A DNA stretch of 59,734 nt from NCBI GenBank assembly GCA_964580575.1, contig CAZOLJ010000021.1, positions 1 through 59,734 of the forward strand, read 5' to 3'. The notes under the pieces are model-generated. The model saw only the letters and a program-made list of their open reading frames with translations, had not been told where the DNA came from and searched no databases. The stretch comes from CAVPDE01 sp964580575 (GTDB lineage Bacteria; Desulfobacterota; DSM-4660; Desulfatiglandales; HGW-15). Below, piece after piece: positions 9,948-17,249 of this stretch; position 1 is the first letter of the stretch; each line of letters opens with the position of its first letter. Both the position numbers and the translations under genes were made by a program.

Positions 9948-11207
9948 ATGCATCACTTTCAGTACAAAAACAGTGAACTTCACTGCGAAGACGTGCCTGT
10001 CTCCCAGATCGCAAAGGAGGTCGGAACGCCCTTCTACCTCTATTCTTATGCGACTCTGAAGCAGCACTTCAGGGCTTTTGACGATGCATTCAGCGATCTC
10101 TCTCATTTGACTTGCTTCGCCATGAAGTCAAACTCCAATCTGGCCATCCTGAAGCTTTTCGCTCTCGAAGGGGGAGGCGTTGACATTGTTTCAGGCGGAG
10201 AGCTTTACCGGGCTCTGAAGGCGGGAGTCGACCCCAAGAAGATCGTGTATTCCGGAGTCGGCAAGACAAGCGAAGACATGAGGTATGCTCTCCAATCCCG
10301 AATTCTCATGTTCAATGTCGAGTCCTCCCAGGAAATCCTGCTGCTCAATGAGATTGCGGGCAGGATGGGCAAAAAAGCGGCAGTTTCAATCCGAGTGAAT
10401 CCGGACATCGACCCTCAGACCCATCCTTACATTTCGACAGGGCTGAGGGAGAACAAGTTCGGGATCGACATCCGGCAAGCTCTTGAAGAGTACAGGCGGG
10501 TGTTTGGGGTGAAGAACCTGACAGTGTCCGGCGTCTCCTGTCACATCGGGTCCCAGTTGACGCGGTTGAGCCCCTTCGTGGATGCCCTGAAGAAACTCAA
10601 AGAATTGATCGTTCAGTTGCGGGCAATCGGGATCGGCGTGTCCTATTTGGACCTGGGCGGCGGGCTGGGAATCACCTATGATCAGGAGGAACCGCCTCAT
10701 CCCAGAGAATATGCGAAAGCCATCAAAAGTGAACTGGACATCAAGGACGTTACGGTCATTCTGGAACCGGGCAGGGTGATTGTGGGCAATGCGGGGATCC
10801 TGGTGACCCAGGTGCTTTACAGGAAAACCACTGCCGAGAAAAGTTTCATCATCGTGGACGCGGCGATGAACGATCTCATCAGGCCCAGTCTCTATGGGTC
10901 TTTCCACGGCATTGAGCCCGTGAAACTCGGGGGGCTGAGGAAGATCAAGGCGGATGTGGTAGGCCCGATTTGTGAATCTTCGGATTTCCTGGCCAAGGAT
11001 CGGGAGATGGATTCCTTCGAAGCCGGAGACCTCCTGGCGGTCATGAGTGCGGGCGCCTATGGCTTCAGCATGTCTTCCAACTACAACTCCAGGCTCCGGA
11101 TTGCAGAGGTGCTGGGAAAAGGGAACGCCTATCACGTCATCAGGACGAGGGAAGGCTACGAGGATTTGGTGCGAGGGGAGAAGATCCCTGATTTTATGCT
11201 TTCGTGA
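9948..11207 (+). CDS. lysA: Diaminopimelate decarboxylase
   Basis: PLP enzyme that decarboxylates meso-diaminopimelate to lysine. The 419-residue protein shows the alanine-racemase-fold barrel with the PLP lysine in CFAMKSNSN (about residue 48), the phosphate-binding DLGGGLGI, HIGSQ, EPGR and the C-terminal CESSDFLAKDR catalytic cysteine motif. The start is ATG 9948 (MHHFQYKNSE). It has no visible Shine-Dalgarno sequence; its leader is instead a long pyrimidine tract of iterated ttctgt words. dapA follows 54 bases downstream. Confidence 0.94.
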   Translation: MHHFQYKNSELHCEDVPVSQIAKEVGTPFYLYSYATLKQHFRAFDDAFSDLSHLTCFAMKSNSNLAILKLFALEGGGVDIVSGGELYRALKAGVDPKKIVYSGVGKTSEDMRYALQSRILMFNVESSQEILLLNEIAGRMGKKAAVSIRVNPDIDPQTHPYISTGLRENKFGIDIRQALEEYRRVFGVKNLTVSGVSCHIGSQLTRLSPFVDALKKLKELIVQLRAIGIGVSYLDLGGGLGITYDQEEPPHPREYAKAIKSELDIKDVTVILEPGRVIVGNAGILVTQVLYRKTTAEKSFIIVDAAMNDLIRPSLYGSFHGIEPVKLGGLRKIKADVVGPICESSDFLAKDREMDSFEAGDLLAVMSAGAYGFSMSSNYNSRLRIAEVLGKGNAYHVIRTREGYEDLVRGEKIPDFMLS

Positions 11208-11261
11208 GGGGTTCTTGGATTTTCATTCTGTATTCTTTGAATCAAGAGGGGAGGAAGAGTC

Positions 11262-12134
11262 ATGTTCAAAGGATCCATTGTGGCGATCGTCACGCCTTTC
11301 AAGAGAGGGAAAGTGGACGAGGAAGGCTTCCGCAGGCTCATCGAATTCCAGATTGAGAACGGCACGAGCGCCATCGTTCCTGTGGGGACGACCGGCGAGT
11401 CTGCAACGCTCGACATGGAGGAACACAAGCGAACTCTGGAGATCGCCGTCGAAGCGGCGAGGAAGAGGGTGCCGGTGATCGCAGGAACAGGAGGGAACAG
11501 CACGGCAGAAGCCATCGAGCTGACGGAACACGCAAAGAAGATAAAGGCGGATGCCACCCTTCAGGTGACGCCCTACTACAACAAGCCCACTCAGGAGGGA
11601 ATGGTCCAGCACTTCAAGGCCATTGCGAAAGCGGTTCCTCTCCCCCAGGTGCTTTACAACATCCCGGGAAGGACGGGGGTCAACCTGCTCCCGCAGACCG
11701 TGGCCCGCCTTGCGGAGATGCCCGAGATCGTGGCCATCAAGGAAGCATCGGGCAGCCTGGGTCAGATGGCCGAGGTGGTGCAGCTTGCAGGGGACAAGAT
11801 CACGCTTCTCTCCGGTGACGACAACTTGACCCTTCCGATTCTCGCCATAGGGGGTAAGGGCGTGATTTCCGTTGTGGCCAACATTGTGCCGAAGGACAAT
11901 GCGGATATGGTCAAGGCCTGGGAAGAGGGCAAGATCGACCGGGCGCGGCAGCTCTTCTACAAGCTTCTTCCCCTGTGCCAGGCCATGTTCATCGAGACCA
12001 ATCCCATCCCGGTCAAGACCTCGCTGGCCCTCATGGGAAAGATCGACGGGGAGATGAGATTGCCGCTGTGTCCCATGGCTCCGGCAAACCTGGAAAAGCT
12101 GAAATCGGCCCTGAAAGACTACGGCCTCGTATGA
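11262..12134 (+). CDS. dapA: 4-hydroxy-tetrahydrodipicolinate synthase
   Basis: Condenses pyruvate with aspartate semialdehyde, the first committed step to diaminopimelate. Length 290 residues. The Schiff-base lysine is in VAIKEASG (about residue 161), with PVGTTGES and the YYNKPTQEG and YNIPGRTG loops. A good GGGGAGGAA precedes the ATG. It lies between lysA and dapB in a lysine cluster; two hairpin repeats separate it from dapB. Confidence 0.95.
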   Translation: MFKGSIVAIVTPFKRGKVDEEGFRRLIEFQIENGTSAIVPVGTTGESATLDMEEHKRTLEIAVEAARKRVPVIAGTGGNSTAEAIELTEHAKKIKADATLQVTPYYNKPTQEGMVQHFKAIAKAVPLPQVLYNIPGRTGVNLLPQTVARLAEMPEIVAIKEASGSLGQMAEVVQLAGDKITLLSGDDNLTLPILAIGGKGVISVVANIVPKDNADMVKAWEEGKIDRARQLFYKLLPLCQAMFIETNPIPVKTSLALMGKIDGEMRLPLCPMAPANLEKLKSALKDYGLV

Positions 12135-12143
12135 TAAGGGCGG

Positions 12144-12172
12144 CACGGACAAACGAATTGTGTTTGTCCGTG
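12144..12172. repeat. Hairpin repeat family A, copy 2
   Basis: CACGGACAAAC, 7-base loop, GTTTGTCCGTG. Compared with the other copies the pair next to the loop end has changed from G-C to A-T on both arms, so the stem stays perfect. Confidence 0.85.
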
Positions 12173-12233
12173 TTAAAGATAGACGAACTTGAAACATGGG
12201 AAGTGTCGATAGAGAAGCACAGGGGTGGTACGG

Positions 12234-12262
12234 CACGGACAAGCATAGGTCGCTTGTCCGTG
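12234..12262. repeat. Hairpin repeat family A, copy 3
   Basis: CACGGACAAGC, 7-base loop (ATAGGTC), GCTTGTCCGTG. The stem is identical to copy 1 at 3384 with an unrelated loop. It stands 39 bases before the dapB start. Confidence 0.85.
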
Positions 12263-12300
12263 GCACCAAGACTCAGATAAACGGGCGCGGGGGTTGCGTC

Positions 12301-13104
12301 ATGGTGAAAGCAATCGTTGCCGGGGCTGCGGGAAGAATGGGCGGTCGAATCATCCACATGATTCGTCAGAGCAACGAGGTTGAGCTCTCCGCCGCTTTCG
12401 AGCGGCCGGATCACCCGAGCGTGGGATCCGACGTGGGGCAGGGGACAGGGCTCGGGGACCTTGGGATCAAGGTGGCCGGCTCCCTCAAGGACGTCATCGG
12501 TCTGGGCGAGGTGATCATCGACTTCACGGCGCCTGAGGCAACGCTGGAAAACCTCAAGCTTGCGTCCACATCCAATCTCGCTGTGGTCATCGGGACCACA
12601 GGCATGAGCGGGAGCTTGCTCGACCAGGTGAAGGCGCTTGCGAGGAGCACGCGGTGCGTCCTGTCGCCCAACATGAGCGTCGGAGTGAACGTGATGTTCA
12701 AGATTGCCGGGGAAATGGCCAAGGGACTGGGAAAAGACTATGACATGGAAATCCTCGAAGCTCACCACCGGTTCAAGAAAGACGCGCCGAGCGGCACGGC
12801 CACACGCCTTGCTCAGATCCTGGCGGCCGCCACGAACCGGGATCTTGACGACGTTGCGGTTTACCAGAGAAAAGGTATGATCGGGGAAAGGACGTCCAAG
12901 GAGATCGGAATACAAACCTGGAGAGCAGGCGACATCACAGGGGAACACACCATCCTGTTCGGCGGGATCGGCGAACGGCTGGAACTCATCCACAGGGCCC
13001 ACAACCGCGACAATTTTGCCAGAGGGGCGGTCAGAGCCGCTGCATGGGTTGTCCATCAACCTGACGGGCTGTATGATATGATGGATGTGCTGGGATTGAA
13101 GTGA
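12301..13104 (+). CDS. dapB: 4-hydroxy-tetrahydrodipicolinate reductase
   Basis: NAD(P)H-dependent reductase producing tetrahydrodipicolinate. The 267-residue protein has the Rossmann motif VAGAAGRMGGRI at the N terminus and the substrate-binding EAHHRFKKDAPSGTA. Start ATG 12301 (MVKAIVAG) follows GGGGG; the frame is open further upstream but that part is repeat-derived. Its product is the substrate of the dapL gene that follows. Confidence 0.95.
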   Translation: MVKAIVAGAAGRMGGRIIHMIRQSNEVELSAAFERPDHPSVGSDVGQGTGLGDLGIKVAGSLKDVIGLGEVIIDFTAPEATLENLKLASTSNLAVVIGTTGMSGSLLDQVKALARSTRCVLSPNMSVGVNVMFKIAGEMAKGLGKDYDMEILEAHHRFKKDAPSGTATRLAQILAAATNRDLDDVAVYQRKGMIGERTSKEIGIQTWRAGDITGEHTILFGGIGERLELIHRAHNRDNFARGAVRAAAWVVHQPDGLYDMMDVLGLK

Positions 13105-13107
13105 AGA

Positions 13108-13213
13108 ATGGAGTGTTGGAGTATTGGAGTAATGGAAAAGATTAAACACCAAAGCGGATAGAATGGGATGTCTTTACCAGCACTCCAGTACTCCAGTCCT
13201 CCATCACTCCAGT
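13108..13213. repeat. Word-built palindrome between dapB and dapL
   Basis: Left arm words ggagtgttggagtattgg and aatgga, right arm ccagcactccagtactccag and ccatcactccag, forming a long imperfect hairpin. It is the same word family as 4453-4541. Confidence 0.75.
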
Positions 13214-13249
13214 GATAAATCTTGGATAGAAGATCAGGAGTTGAGAATC

Positions 13250-14410
13250 ATGTTCGACAAAGCCGATCGTTTGCGCAAGCTTCCCCCTTATCTCTTCAAG
13301 GAGATCGACAGAAAAAAGGCTGAATTGAGAGCGAAAGGGGTGGACCTCATTGACCTCGGCATAGGCGATCCGGATCTCCCCACCCCGGCTCACATTGTCG
13401 AGGCTATGAAAAAAGCCGTGGGAGACTCGGCAAATCACCGGTACCCGGCCTATTCGGGCATGCTCGAGTTCCGGGCTGCGGTGGCGGAGTGGTACAGAAA
13501 GCGGTTCGGTGTTGACCTCGATCCCGAAAAAGAGGTGCTCATCCTCATCGGGAGCAAGGAGGGGATCGCCCACTTGCCCCTGGCTTTCATCAACCCTGGA
13601 GATGTGTCGCTGGTCCCGAGTCCGGGTTATCCCGTGTACAACATCGCGACTCTTTTCTGCGGCGGCGAGAGTTACACAATGCCCCTCTACAGAGAGAAGG
13701 GCTTTTTGCCTGAGCTTGACACCCTCCCCGCTGACGTGGTGCGCCGCGCCAAGGTGATGTTCATCAACTACCCGAACAATCCAACGGCAGCCGTTGCAGA
13801 TGTGGCGTTCTTCGAAAAGGCGGTGGAGTTCGCGGCCAAGAATCACATCCTTGTCTGCCATGATGCGGCCTATTCTGAAGTCGCCTATGACGGGTATCGG
13901 CCGCCGAGCTTTTTGCAGGCAAAGGGCGCCAAAGACGTGGGGATCGAGTTCCATTCTCTGTCCAAGACCTACAACATGACGGGCTGGCGCGTCGGGTTTG
14001 CTGTAGGAAACAAGGAAGCCATTGACGGCCTCAGCGCCATCAAGAGCAACGTGGACTCGGGTGTTTTTCAGGCCATCCAGTTTGCAGGGATCACAGCCCT
14101 GCGCAGTGACCAGTCCTGCGTGCAGAAGATGATCGGCATTTACACGGAAAGGCGAGACCTCATGGTCTCTCAATTGAAGAAGGCGGGCTTTGAGTTGGAA
14201 ACGCCCAAGGCGAGCTTTTATCTCTGGATCAAGACACCCAGGGGGTACAGCTCAGCGCAGATTGCCACGCGCTTGCTTGAAAAGGGCGTGGTCGTCACCC
14301 CGGGCAATGGTTTCGGCGAACCGGGAGAAGGGTATTTTCGAATCGCTCTGACACAGAAAAAAGAACGCCTCGAAGAAGCCATGCAACGAATCAAGAGTGT
14401 TTCATTCTAG
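13250..14410 (+). CDS. dapL: LL-diaminopimelate aminotransferase
   Basis: PLP aminotransferase that converts tetrahydrodipicolinate directly to LL-diaminopimelate, bypassing the acylated dapD/dapC/dapE route. The 386-residue fold-type I protein has the PLP lysine in HSLSKTYNMTGWRVGF, NYPNNPTAA, and an N-terminal DLGIGDPDLPTP. Start ATG 13250 has AGGAG about 9 bases upstream. The position directly after dapA and dapB supports DapL over a generic aspartate aminotransferase. dapF was not found in the window. Confidence 0.88.
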   Translation: MFDKADRLRKLPPYLFKEIDRKKAELRAKGVDLIDLGIGDPDLPTPAHIVEAMKKAVGDSANHRYPAYSGMLEFRAAVAEWYRKRFGVDLDPEKEVLILIGSKEGIAHLPLAFINPGDVSLVPSPGYPVYNIATLFCGGESYTMPLYREKGFLPELDTLPADVVRRAKVMFINYPNNPTAAVADVAFFEKAVEFAAKNHILVCHDAAYSEVAYDGYRPPSFLQAKGAKDVGIEFHSLSKTYNMTGWRVGFAVGNKEAIDGLSAIKSNVDSGVFQAIQFAGITALRSDQSCVQKMIGIYTERRDLMVSQLKKAGFELETPKASFYLWIKTPRGYSSAQIATRLLEKGVVVTPGNGFGEPGEGYFRIALTQKKERLEEAMQRIKSVSF

Positions 14411-14449
14411 CTTTGGTTGCAGAAGATCAGCGCCGTGCTGGAGCATTGG

Positions 14450-14575
14450 TGTAGGCACAAAGGCACATAGGCACAAAGAAAGACAGGGACAAAGTGACAA
14501 AGGGACAAAGATGCAAAGGGTAAAGACAAAAAAGAAATCTTCTGCTTGGTCCCTTTGCGCCTGTGTCCCTTCCGC
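14450..14575. repeat. Word-built palindrome between dapL and folK
   Basis: The left part iterates ggcacaaaggcacatag and gggacaaagtgacaaag words. The right part (ccctttgcgcctgtgtccc) is complementary to them, giving an imperfect hairpin. No gene is visible in this roughly 200-bp gap. Confidence 0.65.
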
Positions 14576-14608
14576 TGTAGGCTTCAGCCGACAGCGGGGG
14601 ACTTGATT

Positions 14609-15097
14609 ATGAAACGCGCTTATATCGGAATTGGTTCGAACATCGGAGACAGGCGAAAGAACTGTATCGAGGCAGTTGAAAGGCTGAAAGAGATCCGTGG
14701 ATGCGGCTTCATCGGGTGCTCCCGTTGGTATCTGACGAGCCCCGTGGGGGTGGAAGACCAGGACTGGTTCGTGAACGGCGTGGCATCCCTGGGCGCAGGG
14801 ATTTCTGCCCGGGATCTTCTGGTCAGGCTTCTCACTATTGAAGCCGCGATGGGGAGAGTCAGGACGGAGAAGTGGGGGCCCAGGGTCATGGATCTGGATC
14901 TCTTGTTGTACGGGTCACACATCATAGACGAAACAGACCTGAAAATCCCTCATCCCTGCATGCACGGGCGCCGATTCGTCCTCGCGCCGCTGGCTGAAGT
15001 CGCCCCGGATGTGATTCACCCGGTTTTGGGCAAGACGGCTTCCCAAATACTGCAGGAACTCAGAGGAGAGGACCAGCAGGTCACGCTCTTGGAATAA
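14609..15097 (+). CDS. folK: HPPK, folate biosynthesis pyrophosphokinase
   Basis: 2-amino-4-hydroxy-6-hydroxymethyldihydropteridine pyrophosphokinase transfers pyrophosphate from ATP to the pterin in folate synthesis. The 162-residue protein starts IGIGSNIGDRR and carries the signature WGPRVMDLDLLLYG with the metal-binding aspartates. Start ATG 14609 follows GCGGGGG. It is a single-domain form, not fused to folB or folP. Confidence 0.93.
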   Translation: MKRAYIGIGSNIGDRRKNCIEAVERLKEIRGCGFIGCSRWYLTSPVGVEDQDWFVNGVASLGAGISARDLLVRLLTIEAAMGRVRTEKWGPRVMDLDLLLYGSHIIDETDLKIPHPCMHGRRFVLAPLAEVAPDVIHPVLGKTASQILQELRGEDQQVTLLE

Positions 15098-15108
15098 AGG
15101 TCACGGCC

Positions 15109-15363
15109 ATGCGTTTTATCATTTATCTCGTGCTCGCTTATGTGGCTTACAGGGTCTTGAAGGCGGTCATCAGGCCGAAAGACAGGATTTCTCGCAGCGA
15201 AAACGGCGGTGTCATTGACGAGATGGTTCAGGACCCTCAGTGCAAGATGTACATCCCGCGGCGCGAAGCCATCGAAAAGGCAATAGGCGGAAGAACCTAC
15301 CATTTTTGCAGCGATGCCTGTGCGACCAAGTTTTTGCAGGAAGGAAAGAAAGAGGACGCTTGA
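15109..15363 (+). CDS. Membrane-anchored YHS/TRASH-like mini-protein
   Basis: An 84-residue protein with one N-terminal membrane segment (about residues 3-20, FIIYLVLAYVAYRVLKAVI). A cytoplasmic-type metal site follows, with C45 (DPQCKMYI), H65, C67 and C71 (YHFCSDACATKFL), matching the YHS/TRASH pattern seen in heavy-metal sensing and transport proteins. This family of small proteins is common in Proteobacteria; its role is unknown. It lies 11 bases after folK. Confidence 0.72.
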   Translation: MRFIIYLVLAYVAYRVLKAVIRPKDRISRSENGGVIDEMVQDPQCKMYIPRREAIEKAIGGRTYHFCSDACATKFLQEGKKEDA

Positions 15364-15455
15364 AATATTCTAGTGATATAGGTATAATACCGGGCAAAAC
15401 GGTAGAGATGTCAGCTCGAAGAATTTCTTTCTGATTGGAGGAAGATAGAGAGAGC

Positions 15456-16046
15456 GTGAATGCGTGGGCTCGCACAATTTTGTGCGGAGTGATTGCCGGT
15501 TTTTCCCTTTGCCTCTGCAACCCGGCCCAGGCGGACATTTACCGTTTCAGGGACGAGAGAGGGGTCTGGCATTTCAGCAACATCAAGAGCGACCCCCGGT
15601 ACAAAATCTACATCCGGACTTATGACGGCTCCAAGCCTGTGAATCAGTACATCAAGGATTACGACGACATCATCCACAAAGCCTCGAAACGGTACGGCGT
15701 CGATGTCTCTCTGATCAAGGCGGTGATCAAAGCGGAATCCGATTTTGATCAGCACGCCGTCTCCAGCAAAGGGGCCCAGGGTCTCATGCAGCTCATGCCC
15801 GGCACAGCAGATGCAATGGACGTGGAGGATCCCTTTGACGCTAAGGACAACATTCATGGCGGGACCCGTTACTTGAGCCTGATGCTGGAAAGATTCAATA
15901 AGGATATGCGCTTGGCCCTGGCAGCGTACAATGCAGGTCCGGAAAGAGTGGCGGAATATCATGGGGTTCCTCCCTACCAGGAGACCAAGACCTTCATCGA
16001 CCGTGTGCTGAGTTATTACAGACAGTTCAATTCCAGCTCCAAGTAG
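15456..16046 (+). CDS. Lytic transglycosylase, Slt family with DUF4124
   Basis: Predicted periplasmic peptidoglycan lytic transglycosylase of 196 residues. A signal peptide (about 1-25) is followed by a short DUF4124-type segment (ADIYRFRDERGVWHFSN) and a catalytic goose-lysozyme-like domain. The catalytic glutamate is in VIKAESDFD, followed by SSKGAQGLMQLMPGTA and AAYNAGPERV. GTG 15456 is preferred: the GGAGGAAGATAGAGAG just upstream is a ribosome site, while the TTG at 15435 would start inside it. Confidence 0.87.
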   Translation: MNAWARTILCGVIAGFSLCLCNPAQADIYRFRDERGVWHFSNIKSDPRYKIYIRTYDGSKPVNQYIKDYDDIIHKASKRYGVDVSLIKAVIKAESDFDQHAVSSKGAQGLMQLMPGTADAMDVEDPFDAKDNIHGGTRYLSLMLERFNKDMRLALAAYNAGPERVAEYHGVPPYQETKTFIDRVLSYYRQFNSSSK

Positions 16047-16205
16047 CCTCGAGGTTATCCCGGAATCCCGTTTTTCTTCTGCTTGCGGGTCCTTCCTTAT
16101 TCCCTCTTTCTTTTTGTTTTTTTGTGTTGTATAGTGGCTAGAAATCCATGGAGAAGTTCAGCGACCCGGCCCAGTCATGAACTGCGCCGCGCCTTCATCA
16201 AGCCA

Positions 16206-16775
16206 ATGGACACAGACTCACGCCATCGGGTCATACTCAATTTACCCAATTCTCTGAGCCTCCTGAGGCTGGCCTGCCTTCCGGTCATCATCCTCTGTCT
16301 GAGTTACGAGGGAAGGCTGGGCAGTTTCTTGGCCGCCCTCTTTTTCGGCATGGCCTTTGTGACCGATTTTCTCGACGGCTACTTTGCGAGAAAGTACGGC
16401 GCCGTGACCGTGATGGGGAAACTCCTCGACCCTCTGGCCGACAAAATCCTTGTGATCGTGACGATGATCATGTTGATCCCGATCGGACGAATCCCCGCCT
16501 GGGTCGTCATGCTGATCGTGGTCAGGGAGCTTGCGGTAACGGGGTTGCGGAGCATCGCTGTGGCAGAGGGGGTTGTCATCCAGGCAAGCTCTCTTGGGAA
16601 ATACAAGACCGTGTTTCAGTGTTCGGCGACCATTGCTCTGTGCCTTCACTACGAGTACCTGACGGTTGACCTCCATGTGGTGGGCATGAGTCTCTTGTGG
16701 GTCGCCCTGGTATTTACGCTGTGGTCCGGGTGGGCCTATTTCCGTGACTTCTATCGCGAGTTTTTTTCCTCCTGA
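16206..16775 (+). CDS. pgsA: CDP-diacylglycerol-glycerol-3-phosphate phosphatidyltransferase
   Basis: Inner-membrane enzyme making phosphatidylglycerophosphate. The 189-residue protein has the CDP-alcohol phosphatidyltransferase motif DFLDGYFARKYGAVTVMG followed by LLDPLADK, and four to six hydrophobic segments. Start ATG 16206 (MDTDSRHRV) gives a normal N terminus; the frame is open upstream to about 16083 but that part looks non-coding. Confidence 0.92.
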   Translation: MDTDSRHRVILNLPNSLSLLRLACLPVIILCLSYEGRLGSFLAALFFGMAFVTDFLDGYFARKYGAVTVMGKLLDPLADKILVIVTMIMLIPIGRIPAWVVMLIVVRELAVTGLRSIAVAEGVVIQASSLGKYKTVFQCSATIALCLHYEYLTVDLHVVGMSLLWVALVFTLWSGWAYFRDFYREFFSS

Positions 16776-16782
16776 TTTTTTG

Positions 16783-16810
16783 TTGACAAAGAACCTTGAA
16801 GCTATAGAAT
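16783..16810 (+). promoter_or_regulatory. Sigma-70 promoter of the tRNA genes
   Basis: TTGACA (16783-16788), 16-base spacer, TAGAAT (16805-16810), 14 bases ahead of mature tRNA-Gly. Confidence 0.7.
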
Positions 16811-16823
16811 AGTCGCCGGTTGA

Positions 16824-16899
16824 GCGGGAATAGCTCAGTTGGTAGAGCCCCACGTTGCCAACGTGGTTGTCGCGGGTTCGAGCCCCGTTTCCCGCTCCA
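16824..16899 (+). tRNA. tRNA-Gly (anticodon GCC)
   Basis: 76-nt cloverleaf with acceptor GCGGGAA/TTCCCGC, D arm GCTC/GAGC, anticodon stem CCACG/CGTGG with loop TTGCCAA, T arm GCGGG-TTCGAGC-CCCGT (one G-T pair) and encoded CCA. Confidence 0.96.
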
Positions 16900-16915
16900 A
16901 CAAATTATAGAGAAA

Positions 16916-16983
16916 AGGAGTATTGGAGTCCCGGAGTGTTGGAGTATTGATCACTGCTTACTCCATACTGCTTACTGATTCTC
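16916..16983. repeat. Word-built palindrome between the tRNAs
   Basis: Left arm ggagtattggagtcccgg and agtgttggagtattg, right arm cttactccatactgcttact and gattctcc: an imperfect hairpin mixing the ggagt and cagtaagcagta words. It lies between tRNA-Gly and tRNA-Cys and would be in their common transcript. Confidence 0.65.
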
Positions 16984-16984
16984 C

Positions 16985-17060
16985 GGCGGCATAGCCAAGT
17001 GGCTAAGGCAGCGGTCTGCAAAACCGTTATTCATCGGTTCGAATCCGATTGCCGCCTCCA
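16985..17060 (+). tRNA. tRNA-Cys (anticodon GCA)
   Basis: 76-nt cloverleaf with acceptor GGCGGCA/TGCCGCC, anticodon loop CTGCAAA on a CGGT/ACCG stem, T loop TTCGAAT and encoded CCA. Confidence 0.95.
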
Positions 17061-17070
17061 TTAGAACATA

Positions 17071-17105
17071 AAGGTCAGCCCCCAAAAGGCTGGCCTTTTC
17101 TTTGA
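17071..17105 (+). terminator. Rho-independent terminator of the tRNA unit
   Basis: GGTCAGCC, short loop, GGCTGGCC, then TTTTCTTT, 11 bases after tRNA-Cys. Confidence 0.85.
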
Positions 17106-17176
17106 CTCGTGCCCGTCTTGCCTTTCCTCTCGATCCTCGTGCCCCAATCTTCCACCCGTACGGCCGCGGCATTCCG

Positions 17177-17221
17177 GAAAAAAGAAAACCCCCTTTATCC
17201 TTTCAAAAAAGGCAAAGGGGG
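17177..17221 (-). terminator. Rho-independent terminator of the thiolase operon
   Basis: Read on the - strand: CCCCCTTT stem, inner CCTT/AAGG, AAAGGGGG, then TTTTCTTTTTT. It lies about 30 bases after the thiolase stop and faces the tRNA terminator. Confidence 0.85.
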
Positions 17222-17249
17222 CTTGACAAGAAAAATTCAGGCGAAATCC

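Noticed and set aside
9850..12300. Lysine riboswitch or T-box ahead of lysA, dapA or dapB
   Set aside because: Gaps are too short or are filled by simple hairpin repeats; no L-box core or T-box motif was seen.
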